A stretch of 64,000 bases of DNA, from NCBI RefSeq assembly GCF_902499555.1, contig NZ_CABVMM010000011.1:62001-126000 (forward strand), in the 5' to 3' direction. Origin of the DNA: Mesonia oceanica. Its GTDB lineage: Bacteria > Bacteroidota > Bacteroidia > Flavobacteriales > Flavobacteriaceae. The notes below the pieces were generated by a model. The model was not told where the DNA came from. It did not search any database and was given only the letters and a program-made list of their open reading frames with translations. The position numbers were made by a program, and so were the translations under genes. Positions 35,846 through 43,731 of this stretch are shown here, one piece after another (positions within the stretch are counted from its first letter, which is position 1; each line of letters opens with the position of its first letter).

Positions 35846-35974
35846 TTAACTAATTAAATACCGGCGTTTGCTGTTCCAAAACTTTTTACGACTATTCACG
35901 GTAGAATAAGTTTGGTTGGTGTTTTCAGGTGTTTTTGTACTTACTTGTTCTAATGATAAATTTACAGTATTCAT
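35846..35974 (-). CDS. Possible 42-aa small protein
   Basis: From ATG 35974 the frame encodes a polar 42-residue peptide beginning MNTVNLSLEQVSTKTPEN and ending in a basic SRKKFWNSKRRYLIS. The start follows an A-rich AATCAAAAAACACA leader like those of neighbouring genes. The same frame extends upstream to 36109, but that part overlaps the next gene and looks non-coding. No family recognised. It is followed by the hairpin-plus-box unit. Supported only by leader and context. Confidence 0.35.
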   Translation of the reverse strand: MNTVNLSLEQVSTKTPENTNQTYSTVNSRKKFWNSKRRYLIS

Positions 35975-36092
35975 AACATTGTGTTTTTTGATTGTTGATG
36001 ATTGATTTATACTAGTATGACGCCCAACTATAAATTTTGTTACAGTACTTGGTAATGCAAAGTAATTATTTAAGATTTTATTAACATTTCGG

Positions 36093-36848
36093 TTATAAAT
36101 ATTTTTCACTTAAATATTTCCAATAGCGTTTAGGGACGTGCTGTTGATGGAGTTTAGTGTTTTTGCGGGAGGTGATATTGGTACTATTAAAATAATTTTT
36201 CCAAAGATGTTGAAATTGAATTTCTTCCGTAGTAAAAAAATCGGTGGAAGTTTCTAAAATAGAAGTTGGTAATTCTAGTTGAATTACTTCTACTTTTTCT
36301 AAGTCGTAATAAATTCCGTAGTTTCTTTTTACATCGTATATACACCATTTTTGATCGGCATATCGATTTTTAAAATGTTTCGCATTGAGCGGTAATACAT
36401 TAAAATCGGGTGCTATTGTGGCAAAAAAAATATCATCTTTTGTTTTTCTAAAACGTACAAAAGCATCCATTCGGTGTTTTTCTCGACCAACTTGCTTTAC
36501 GGTTTGCGCTACCTTTAACACGGCCGGGTGCGCATAATCTTTAGTAATATCTTTTGCAGAAACTAGAGCATGTTGAATGTATTGAAATAAGGTGTTTTCA
36601 ATATTCTCAAGTTCGCTTAAAAAAGACCAATAAATTTGTTGACTCCCTCGGGTGCCACATTTTTCTGTTATTTTTTTCCATACGCGTGCCGATTTTTCTT
36701 CGGAAGTAATAACTTCTTCAACATCCTCAAAAAAATCACCAATGAACTTTTCTTTCTTTACAATTTTTGGTGTTTTACATCTGTATTCGTAAGCTGCAAA
36801 AACCGAAGAAAGAAAACCTTCAAAAGAAGCATCATAAATAAAAATCAT
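36093..36848 (-). CDS. TIGR03915-family putative DNA repair protein (DUF4130)
   Basis: 251 aa. It begins MIFIYDASFEGFLSSVFAAY, the conserved opening of this family, with a DUF4130 core (YADQKWCIYDVKRNYGIYYD) and C-terminal FQHLWKNYFNSTNI. Members are almost always encoded beside a radical-SAM partner, and that partner is the next gene upstream here (36948-38237). The activity has not been established to my knowledge; the role in repair is inferred from its partner. Confidence 0.9.
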   Translation of the reverse strand: MIFIYDASFEGFLSSVFAAYEYRCKTPKIVKKEKFIGDFFEDVEEVITSEEKSARVWKKITEKCGTRGSQQIYWSFLSELENIENTLFQYIQHALVSAKDITKDYAHPAVLKVAQTVKQVGREKHRMDAFVRFRKTKDDIFFATIAPDFNVLPLNAKHFKNRYADQKWCIYDVKRNYGIYYDLEKVEVIQLELPTSILETSTDFFTTEEIQFQHLWKNYFNSTNITSRKNTKLHQQHVPKRYWKYLSEKYL

Positions 36849-36870
36849 TTTTTATTTCAATTTTAATGTC

Positions 36871-36899
36871 GTCATGCTGAACTTGTTTCGGCATCTCAT
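36871..36899. repeat. Short palindromic repeat (CATGCTGAACTTGTTTCGGCAT type)
   Basis: Small hairpin repeat lying between the two DNA-repair genes; the same family as 34817-34842. Confidence 0.5.
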
Positions 36900-36947
36900 C
36901 TTAATTTTAAAATTATTTGAAGTTTGTCAAATGAGCTTGTCATTGTT

Positions 36948-38237
36948 TTAATATTGAATCAATGCATCTTGTTTATCAAATAAATTAAGCTGGTTATTAT
37001 ACGTGTTTCTGAATTTACTTTTTGAATTCTGTAAAATCAAGCCTTTAATGTTCATTGCCGAGAGATCTTTCTTTTCCCATTCTTTAGAGTTGCAGACCAT
37101 AAAATATTTTGCCCGATTGAGTGCAACCCCAATTTTTTGAAGGTGTTCCCAGTTAAGATTTCGGTATTTTCTGGCTCCCAAAATTTTATAAACAGATTTC
37201 ATTCCGAGTCCGGGAATTCTAGCCAACATTTGCTTATCGGCTTTATTTACATCTACTGGAAATAAATGCAAATTCCGCAGTGCCCAACTCAGTTTTGGGT
37301 CTACATCGCTATCTAAATTAGGATGTTCTTTGTTTAGTAATTCTTCAATAGAAAACCCATAAAAGCGCATGAGCCAATCAGCTTGGTACAATCTGTTTTC
37401 TCGTAATAGGGGAACATCGGTTCCAATCGATGGCAACCGAGGGTCGTAACTCACCGGTATGTATCCCGAATAATAAACCCGTTTCATCTGGTATTTTTTA
37501 TAGAAGTAAGCCGCAGTGTACATGACTTGCGCATCGGTTTCATTGGTCGCACCCACAATCATTTGTGTACTTTGTCCAGCAGGAGCAAATTTGGGCGTAC
37601 TTTTAATAATATTTCTTTCTGCTTTATAGCGAACTATTTCATTTTTCACCTTTTTCATCGGTTGCAGAAAGTCTTTTCGATCTTTATCCGGAGCTAATAG
37701 TTGGAGTCCTTCCCGAGTGGGAATTTCAATATTTACCGAAAGCCGATCGGCATACAACCCGGCTTCATACATTAACTCATCACTCGCACCGGGAATCGAT
37801 TTTAAATGAATATATCCGTTAAAGTTCTCTTCTAACCGAAGCTTTTTAGCTACTTGTACTAAACGTTCCATTGTGGTATCTGGACTTTTAAAGATACCGG
37901 AGCTTAAAAAAAGACCTTCAATATAATTTCTTCGGTAAAAGTTAATCGTTAAATCGACTACTTCTTGTACTTTAAATGCGGCTCGTTTGATATCGTTGCT
38001 TTTTCGAGTAACACAATACGCACAATCGAAAATACAATGATTGGTAAGTAAGATTTTCAACAAAGAAACACAACGTCCATCCTCCGTATAACTGTGGCAA
38101 ATGCCCATTCCACTAGAATCACCAAGTCCTTTATTCGTGTTTTTCCGCTTACTGCCACTACTAGAGCAGGATACATCGTATTTAGCGGCATCGGCAAGAA
38201 TATTCAATTTTTCTTTTATTCGGTCAAAATCCATCAT
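36948..38237 (-). CDS. Putative DNA modification/repair radical SAM protein (TIGR03916)
   Basis: 429 aa. Radical-SAM core with Cys68-x3-Cys72-x2-Cys75 (CIFDCAYC) preceded by a conserved GMGICHSYTEDGRC. A C-terminal helix-hairpin-helix motif (ARIPGLGMKSVYKIL, about 340-354) of DNA-binding type follows. This combination of Fe-S radical chemistry and HhH is what suggests DNA repair or modification; the reaction is unknown. It is encoded 99 nt upstream of its TIGR03915 partner, with a palindromic repeat between. Confidence 0.92.
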   Translation of the reverse strand: MMDFDRIKEKLNILADAAKYDVSCSSSGSKRKNTNKGLGDSSGMGICHSYTEDGRCVSLLKILLTNHCIFDCAYCVTRKSNDIKRAAFKVQEVVDLTINFYRRNYIEGLFLSSGIFKSPDTTMERLVQVAKKLRLEENFNGYIHLKSIPGASDELMYEAGLYADRLSVNIEIPTREGLQLLAPDKDRKDFLQPMKKVKNEIVRYKAERNIIKSTPKFAPAGQSTQMIVGATNETDAQVMYTAAYFYKKYQMKRVYYSGYIPVSYDPRLPSIGTDVPLLRENRLYQADWLMRFYGFSIEELLNKEHPNLDSDVDPKLSWALRNLHLFPVDVNKADKQMLARIPGLGMKSVYKILGARKYRNLNWEHLQKIGVALNRAKYFMVCNSKEWEKKDLSAMNIKGLILQNSKSKFRNTYNNQLNLFDKQDALIQY

Positions 38238-38374
38238 TTAAAATTGGAAATATTACAAACTTATGGAATTAATCCTTTTCGTTGTTTTTTTTCTTGTTAA
38301 AATAAAATTCCAAACTTTTGAAAGGCGAAGCGATAATAACGACCTATACATTTTATCTATTTCTACTACTATTT

Positions 38375-39598
38375 ATGCACCTTCGATCAGCTTCAGAAAA
38401 GCAAAAGAAAATTGCTACGATCATCACGTTTTTCACAATTCCGTTATCCGGTTTTATGACCGATGTTTATTTACCTTCTTTTCCTTCGATGGCAAGAGAT
38501 CTATCGGTTTCAGAAACTAGTATTCAGCTCACCCTGACTTGCTTTTTTTTAAGTTATGGTTTTGCTCAATTGTTTGTTGGAAGTATATTAGATAGCTTAG
38601 GACGCTATAAACCTTTATTAATTTCATTGGCGGTTTTATTTGTGAGTAGTTTAGCCATAACATTTACTGACCAAGTTTGGTTAATTTCTTTTTGGCGAGT
38701 TGTACAAGGTATAGGAACTGCTTTTGTAGTGGTGGCCAAACGTGCTTATTTTGTAGATGTTTATGATGCCGAACGAAGAAAACATTACCTAAGTTATTTT
38801 ACAATTGTTTGGTCTTGTGGACCTATAATTGCTCCATTTTTAGGTGGTTATTTGGAAGAATTATTTCATTGGCAAGCCAACTTTTATTTCTTGGCTGTTT
38901 ATGCGGCGCTTTTATTTGGAGCTGAAGCTATTTTTAGTGGTGAGACCATACGCGTGGTGAAGAAATTTAATTTGAAGAAAACCGTAAAGCTCTACCGAGT
39001 GATGCTTAGAAATAAAGCATTTGTACTGGGTATTTTAATTTTGGGCTTAGCCTATTCTGTAGTGATGGTTTTTAATATTGCCGGTCCTTTTGTGGTAGAA
39101 AAACATTTTAATTTTAATGCAGTGGTAATTGGTTATTGCACGTTAATTTTAGGAATTTCGTGGATGATTGGCGGTATTCTAAGTAAGCGATTTAATTTTT
39201 ATTCTTTTCCTATAAAAAATAAGTTTGCTGTTATCACTCAGCTGGTATTGATTTCAATTTTAGTGATACTCGGAATATACTTTGATACACTTTACTTACT
39301 AATTGCATTTGCTTTTCTCATCCATATTTGTTCCGGATTTATCTTTACCAATTATTTTACGAATAATATGATTTATTATCCTAGCAATGCCGGAATTGCA
39401 GGAGGTTTAATAGGCGGCTTGCTTTATATAATTACTTCATTCTCTAGTTTTGTGATCTCTTCTTCCGGAGAAATTATAGATACAAAAGATATGGCTTTAC
39501 GCTATTTATTAATTTCAATTCCGTTAGCTATTGCTATATTTTATGCGCTTTATGTTCAGTTTAAACGAATTAAAAGAAGAAATTTAGTTATCGGGTAA
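38375..39598 (+). CDS. MFS transporter, Bcr/CflA (drug:H+ antiporter) type
   Basis: 407 aa from ATG 38375 (MHLRSASEKQKK); an in-frame ATG at 38318 would add 19 hydrophobic residues not expected in this family. It has about twelve membrane spans. Typical marks: SGFMTDVYLPSFPSMARDL in helix 1, LDSLGRYKPLLI as the MFS loop 2-3 motif, and WRVVQGIGTAFVVVAKRAY. Bcr/CflA members export drugs or metabolites; substrate unknown. A short hairpin follows the stop and overlaps the promoter region of the S24 regulator. Confidence 0.88.
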   Translation: MHLRSASEKQKKIATIITFFTIPLSGFMTDVYLPSFPSMARDLSVSETSIQLTLTCFFLSYGFAQLFVGSILDSLGRYKPLLISLAVLFVSSLAITFTDQVWLISFWRVVQGIGTAFVVVAKRAYFVDVYDAERRKHYLSYFTIVWSCGPIIAPFLGGYLEELFHWQANFYFLAVYAALLFGAEAIFSGETIRVVKKFNLKKTVKLYRVMLRNKAFVLGILILGLAYSVVMVFNIAGPFVVEKHFNFNAVVIGYCTLILGISWMIGGILSKRFNFYSFPIKNKFAVITQLVLISILVILGIYFDTLYLLIAFAFLIHICSGFIFTNYFTNNMIYYPSNAGIAGGLIGGLLYIITSFSSFVISSSGEIIDTKDMALRYLLISIPLAIAIFYALYVQFKRIKRRNLVIG

Positions 39599-39620
39599 AG
39601 GAAAATATCCTTTTTATTTT
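39597..39620 (+). terminator. Short terminator after the MFS gene
   Basis: AAAGGA / TCCTTT with a 5-nt loop and T-rich tail. Confidence 0.5.
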
Positions 39621-39649
39621 TGGAATATTTCCTAATCATGTTATCTTTA
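39620..39649 (+). promoter_or_regulatory. Promoter of the S24 regulator with inverted repeat
   Basis: TTG (39620-39622), exactly 19 nt, then TATCTTTA (39642-39649). The imperfect inverted repeat GGAAAATATCC (39600-39610) / GGAATATTTCC (39622-39632) covers the -33 region and could be an autoregulatory operator. The ATG at 39654 is only 5 nt after the -7 box, which implies a leaderless transcript. Confidence 0.6.
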
Positions 39650-39653
39650 CGAT

Positions 39654-40415
39654 ATGGAATTAGGAATAGAAATCAAACGCTTTAAAGAAATAAGAGACGA
39701 AAATCAGTTTACACAAGCTGAATTTGCCGAACGTCTCGGGGTAAAAAACACTACTGCCGATATTGAACGTGGTCGTACCAAACTTTCAGGAACGGTAGTG
39801 ATGGAGTTATTAAAGCAATTCAACATTAATCCGTTGTGGTTGTTTGGGCAAAGTCATCAAAAACATTTGCCTTTGCATCAGGTAGATACAATGCCAAAAG
39901 TAATTACGGTAGATTCTGAAGATAATGAGAATATTATGATGGTGAACCAACGTGCGGCGGCAGGATATCCTCATAATATTCAAGATGTTGAATGGTACAA
40001 ACAATTACCGGCTTTCGATTTTCCACTTCCTCAATATCGAAATGCTACCTATCGTGGTTTTCAAGTAGAAGGAGATAGTATGTTGCCTAATTTAAGACCT
40101 GAAGATTGGGTTTTGGCAAAAGCAATCCCGAGTTTATCGGAAGCAAGTGACCATAAAATTTATGTAGTGGTAATGTATGATACCGTTGTGGTAAAGAAAC
40201 TCAATAAATTGGCAGATCCCTCAAAAATCCGATTAGTATCTCTAAATGAAGAATATGCTCCTTTTGAGGTGAAAGTTTCCGATATTCAAGAGCTTTGGCA
40301 AGTCACCAGTAAGCTTACGTTTAGCTTAGATGCCAATTCTGAAAATAGTATGTTGAGACAACTTCAAGCGTCAATGGAAGAATTAAAAACTCAATTGAAC
40401 TCTTTTAAAAAGTAA
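39654..40415 (+). CDS. XRE-HTH/S24 peptidase-like regulator (LexA/CI-like)
   Basis: 253 aa. N-terminal Cro/CI-type helix-turn-helix (about 5-65; FTQAEFAERLGVKNTTADIERG). The C-terminal S24 domain has a possible autocleavage site Ala103-Gly104 (RAAAGYP), catalytic Ser142 in VEGDSMLP and Lys181 or 182 in VVVKKLNK, as in LexA and phage repressors. A short coiled coil ends the protein (about 230-253). No phage genes are around, so a chromosomal stress regulator is more likely than a prophage repressor. Whether it self-cleaves is unknown. Confidence 0.9.
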   Translation: MELGIEIKRFKEIRDENQFTQAEFAERLGVKNTTADIERGRTKLSGTVVMELLKQFNINPLWLFGQSHQKHLPLHQVDTMPKVITVDSEDNENIMMVNQRAAAGYPHNIQDVEWYKQLPAFDFPLPQYRNATYRGFQVEGDSMLPNLRPEDWVLAKAIPSLSEASDHKIYVVVMYDTVVVKKLNKLADPSKIRLVSLNEEYAPFEVKVSDIQELWQVTSKLTFSLDANSENSMLRQLQASMEELKTQLNSFKK

Positions 40416-40459
40416 TTTAATATTTCAAAATCTTTACTTTAGTAGCTAATTCTATCTTA

Positions 40460-42109
40460 ATGCTAAGGGTGAAAGTTTTTTTTCTATTTCTTTTTTTGGG
40501 AGTTCAACTTATGTACTCTCAGAGTAGAAAGCAATGTGATTCGATTTTGAGTTCTGCTGTAGAAGATATTTTTAAAAATGAAAAATATACTTCAGCAATC
40601 CTAAAACTTCAGCATGTAAAAGAAGTTGCACAAGCACAAAATTTTCAGAAACAACATTTTTTGGCCACTAATAATATAGGGGTGGCTTATTATCAAATGT
40701 TAGATTATGGAAATGCAATTCAATATTACCTAGAAGCTTACCAAATTGCTATAGAAAGCGAAGATATGAATCACGAAATGTCTGTGCTTAATAATATAGC
40801 TATTGTTTATGCAAGCGAAGAAAATTTAGAAAAAGCACAAGAGTACTTTAAAAAATCGTTCGATATCGCTCAAGATATAGACAATACCAACCGAATTAGT
40901 TTATATGCTTCTAATTTAGCTAAAATTAATTTTGAACTGAATAAAATTCAGAAAGCTAAAGCATATATAGAAATCACATTAGCTAATTCAAATAGTGACA
41001 ATAAGGCTTCAGAAATTAATGCGTTAATTACTGAAATTCGTATATACTTTCAAGAAGGAAAATATGACAAAGTAATTACTCAGTCCAATTTAGTTTTGGA
41101 AGAAGCTAAAAAATATAAACTTTTTGAATCAATTTCTGAGATACAATTGATTTTAGCTAAAACTTATCTGGAAATTGAAGATATTAAAAAGGCTTCGCAA
41201 ATAATTCAAAAGGGAATTAAAAATGCTCCAAATAACGTTTATAAAGTTGAGTTTTATGAACAAAAGTCCCTATTAGCTTTTAAAACCAACAACATCCAAG
41301 ACATTTTTAAAGCGAAAGACAGTATCGTAAAGCTTAAAGATTTTATTTACCGTTCTAAAAATCAAGAAATTTTAGAACACTCTCAACTAAAGTTTGAGTT
41401 GGCTGCTTCGCATCATGATTTAGAAATTAATAAAGAAAAAAGTGCGAACCAGCGGCTTATTTATAAGTTAATAACTGTTTCCTTAGTTTTCATTCTCATT
41501 AGCTTATTGTGGGCATTTTATAAAAGAAATCAAGCAGATAAAAATAAAAGGGAGTTAGTGGAACGCAACCTTCAGATCGCAGATTTAGAATTGGAGAAAG
41601 AAAAACAAAAAGCCGAAATTCTTAATCAAGAGTATAAGGAGAAAGAACTAAGAAATGAGCTTGATAAGAAAAAGCTCACTCATGAAATTGAGCAAAAAAA
41701 TAAAAAGTTGTCAGCTAAAATTCTCTTTCAAAGTACCCGAAATGAAATGATTGAGGAAATTATAAATAAGATTTCCAAGCTTCCACAGATAAATGAAAAT
41801 AAATCTACACAAACTTACATTAATGAGCTAAAATTTCATTTAAAAGAAGACACTAAATGGGAAGAATTTAATGATAATTTTCAAAATGTGAATAATGAAT
41901 TCTTAGCTAAATTAAAAGAATTACACCCTAATTTAAATGCAAACGATATTCGTTTTTTATCATTTGTTTATTTGAATCTTTCCAATAAAGAAATTGCTTC
42001 ATTATTAAATATTACTCCTAATACTTGTAGAAAGAGAAAAGAAAGGCTATCTAAAAAAATGGGATTAACTTCAGGCAAAATACTATTTGATTACCTCTCT
42101 AAACTGTAA
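40460..42109 (+). CDS. Membrane-spanning TPR sensor with LuxR-type HTH (one-component regulator)
   Basis: 549 aa. Signal peptide (1-20; LFLFLGVQLMYSQ), tetratricopeptide repeats (about 25-300; NNIGVAYYQMLDYGNAIQYY, NNIAIVYASEENLEKAQEYF), one membrane span (about 337-354; LITVSLVFILISLLWAF), a charged coiled coil (about 358-425), then a C-terminal HTH (about 480-549; NLSNKEIASLLNITPNTCRK). The layout puts the TPR sensor in the periplasm and the DNA-binding end in the cytoplasm on one chain. The TPR-HTH class is widespread in Bacteroidota, with ligands mostly unknown. Three TGTCACA repeats start at its stop codon, ahead of the next gene. Confidence 0.88.
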   Translation: MLRVKVFFLFLFLGVQLMYSQSRKQCDSILSSAVEDIFKNEKYTSAILKLQHVKEVAQAQNFQKQHFLATNNIGVAYYQMLDYGNAIQYYLEAYQIAIESEDMNHEMSVLNNIAIVYASEENLEKAQEYFKKSFDIAQDIDNTNRISLYASNLAKINFELNKIQKAKAYIEITLANSNSDNKASEINALITEIRIYFQEGKYDKVITQSNLVLEEAKKYKLFESISEIQLILAKTYLEIEDIKKASQIIQKGIKNAPNNVYKVEFYEQKSLLAFKTNNIQDIFKAKDSIVKLKDFIYRSKNQEILEHSQLKFELAASHHDLEINKEKSANQRLIYKLITVSLVFILISLLWAFYKRNQADKNKRELVERNLQIADLELEKEKQKAEILNQEYKEKELRNELDKKKLTHEIEQKNKKLSAKILFQSTRNEMIEEIINKISKLPQINENKSTQTYINELKFHLKEDTKWEEFNDNFQNVNNEFLAKLKELHPNLNANDIRFLSFVYLNLSNKEIASLLNITPNTCRKRKERLSKKMGLTSGKILFDYLSKL

Positions 42110-42138
42110 TGTCACAAAATGTCACATCGCATGTCACA
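42110..42138. promoter_or_regulatory. Three direct TGTCACA repeats (candidate operator)
   Basis: TGTCACA occurs at 42110-42116, 42120-42126 and 42132-42138 (start-to-start spacing 10 and 12 nt, about one helical turn). They lie 95-123 bp upstream of the T9SS gene, between it and the HTH regulator gene. I saw no similar cluster elsewhere in the window. Confidence 0.5.
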
Positions 42139-42232
42139 ACTTGTATTGAGAGGGATTACTGTATTTCATGAGATTATTTGATTTTAGCATAAAGTATAAT
42201 TGCTTTTAAATTATTAACCCTAATTTTTTCTT

Positions 42233-43657
42233 ATGAAATCAACATTAACTTTATTTATTGTTTTTTTTAATACCCTAATCGCATTAGCCCAAAATGATCC
42301 TGTAATTTCAGGAGATATAATGTTATGTCCAGAAAGCAACGGAAATGCATCTATCACCAATGACGAAACTTATGATAGCTACCAATGGTATTTTAAGTAT
42401 TGGTTTTTGCAGGGTGATTTTGAAGAAATCGAAGGTGCTACGGATGCTAGTTTTACTTACGATTGGTTTACCTACGATCAAGCCTTGTTAAAAGTAGTAG
42501 TAACAAAAAATGGAGAAACCTATGAATCTAACCAAATTCAAATAGATTCCTATGCGTTTGCAAGTCTTATTATCCAAAATGATTCGAGTGAAAATGTAGA
42601 AATAGATCCTACTAATGGTCATTTTTTAATTTGTGATGGAGACTATATCCAAAATACCGTTCAATTACCCTATACCATTGTACAATGGTTTAAAGATGGT
42701 GAAATTATAGAAGGAGCTACAGAAACCTCTTACACGATTACAGAACCCGGAATATATAGCGTAGAGGCTTCTCCCGAGAGTTGTCCTAATCTAATAGAAA
42801 CTGGCTTAGCCATAGCGGTAGAGGAAAAATCAAATTGCGAAAGCTCTGAAGTAGAATCTCCCGTTATTGCCGGAGATATTATGTTATGTCCACAGAGCAA
42901 TGGAACTGCATCGGTAACCAACAATGAAACTTATGATAGTTATCAATGGTATTTTAAATACTGGTTTTTAGAGGATGATTTTGAAGCGATAGAAGGTGCT
43001 ACCGGGGCTAGTTTCACTTATGATTGGTTTACTTACGATCAAGCTTTACTAAAAGTAGTAGTAACAAAAAATGGGGAGACTTATGAATCTAACGAAATCC
43101 AGATAGATTCCTATGCGTTCGCAAGTCTTTTGGTTGTTCATAATCTAAGCGATGGAGTAGAAGTAGATCAAACCAATGGGCATTTTTTAATTTGTGAAGA
43201 CGATTATATTGAAAGTACGGTTCAGATGCCCTATACCATTGTGCAATGGTTCAAAGATGGAGAAATAATAGAAGGAGCAAATGAAACCACCTATGTATTT
43301 ACAGAACCTGGCGTATATACAGTCGAGGCTTCACCGGAAATTTGTCCTAATTTCGTTGAAACCACTCCTCCTATGATCGTTGAAGAGAAAGAAGATTGTA
43401 ACTTGGGAGTAGATGAGGTTTTATTAAAAAGCATTGGTTTATCTCAAAACCCTGTTATAAATAATTTAAAACTAGTAAACGTAGATCAGATAGAACTGAC
43501 CCGATTGGCGGTATATGATTTAAGTGGAAAGCAAGTTAAATTGAAATCTTCAGGAGACTTGAGAGAATTAACTATAACCGACTTAGCAAGCGGACTTTAT
43601 ATTTTAAGAATTCAAGTTGGAAATTCTATTAAAAATATCAAATTTGTAAAAGAATAA
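42233..43657 (+). CDS. T9SS secreted protein built of two near-identical ~188-aa halves
   Basis: 474 aa. Signal peptide (1-20). Two tandem repeats (about 21-203 and 212-397) each hold two Ig/PKD-like beta domains: the first with SGDIMLCPESNG, SYQWYFKYWFLQ and TYDWFTYDQALLKVVV, the second with NGHFLICDGDYI, YTIVQWFKDGEIIEGA and VEASPESCPN. The paired Cys suggest disulfides. A C-terminal T9SS sorting domain (about 402-474; LSQNPVINNLKL, VYDLSGKQV, LASGLYILRI) directs secretion. Probably a surface adhesin; ligand unknown. The upstream TPR-HTH regulator and repeats suggest dedicated control. Confidence 0.85.
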   Translation: MKSTLTLFIVFFNTLIALAQNDPVISGDIMLCPESNGNASITNDETYDSYQWYFKYWFLQGDFEEIEGATDASFTYDWFTYDQALLKVVVTKNGETYESNQIQIDSYAFASLIIQNDSSENVEIDPTNGHFLICDGDYIQNTVQLPYTIVQWFKDGEIIEGATETSYTITEPGIYSVEASPESCPNLIETGLAIAVEEKSNCESSEVESPVIAGDIMLCPQSNGTASVTNNETYDSYQWYFKYWFLEDDFEAIEGATGASFTYDWFTYDQALLKVVVTKNGETYESNEIQIDSYAFASLLVVHNLSDGVEVDQTNGHFLICEDDYIESTVQMPYTIVQWFKDGEIIEGANETTYVFTEPGVYTVEASPEICPNFVETTPPMIVEEKEDCNLGVDEVLLKSIGLSQNPVINNLKLVNVDQIELTRLAVYDLSGKQVKLKSSGDLRELTITDLASGLYILRIQVGNSIKNIKFVKE

Positions 43658-43674
43658 TCTAGAAGAAATCATCG

Positions 43675-43709
43675 AAAAAAGGCTTTCAGCAATCTGAAAG
43701 CCTTTTTTG
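43675..43709. terminator. Bidirectional terminator
   Basis: AAAAAAGGCTTTCAG / CTGAAAGCCTTTTTT with a 4-nt loop, between the converging T9SS and NmrA-type genes. Confidence 0.9.
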
Positions 43710-43731
43710 TTTAACAAAAGAAGCTTCCTTA

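Noticed and set aside
35975..36109. N-terminal extension of the 42-aa small frame to an 87-aa gene
   Set aside because: The upstream part overlaps the end of the TIGR03915-family gene, has an A/T-rich leader-like composition and lacks protein-like features.
39654..40415. CI-like repressor as evidence for a prophage
   Set aside because: Neighbours are an MFS transporter and a TPR-HTH regulator; no integrase, terminase, capsid genes or attachment repeats are seen.
42110..42138. TGTCACA repeats as replication iterons or a short CRISPR-like array
   Set aside because: There are only three 7-bp units, no replication protein, no cas genes, and spacers of 3-5 bp are far too short for CRISPR.
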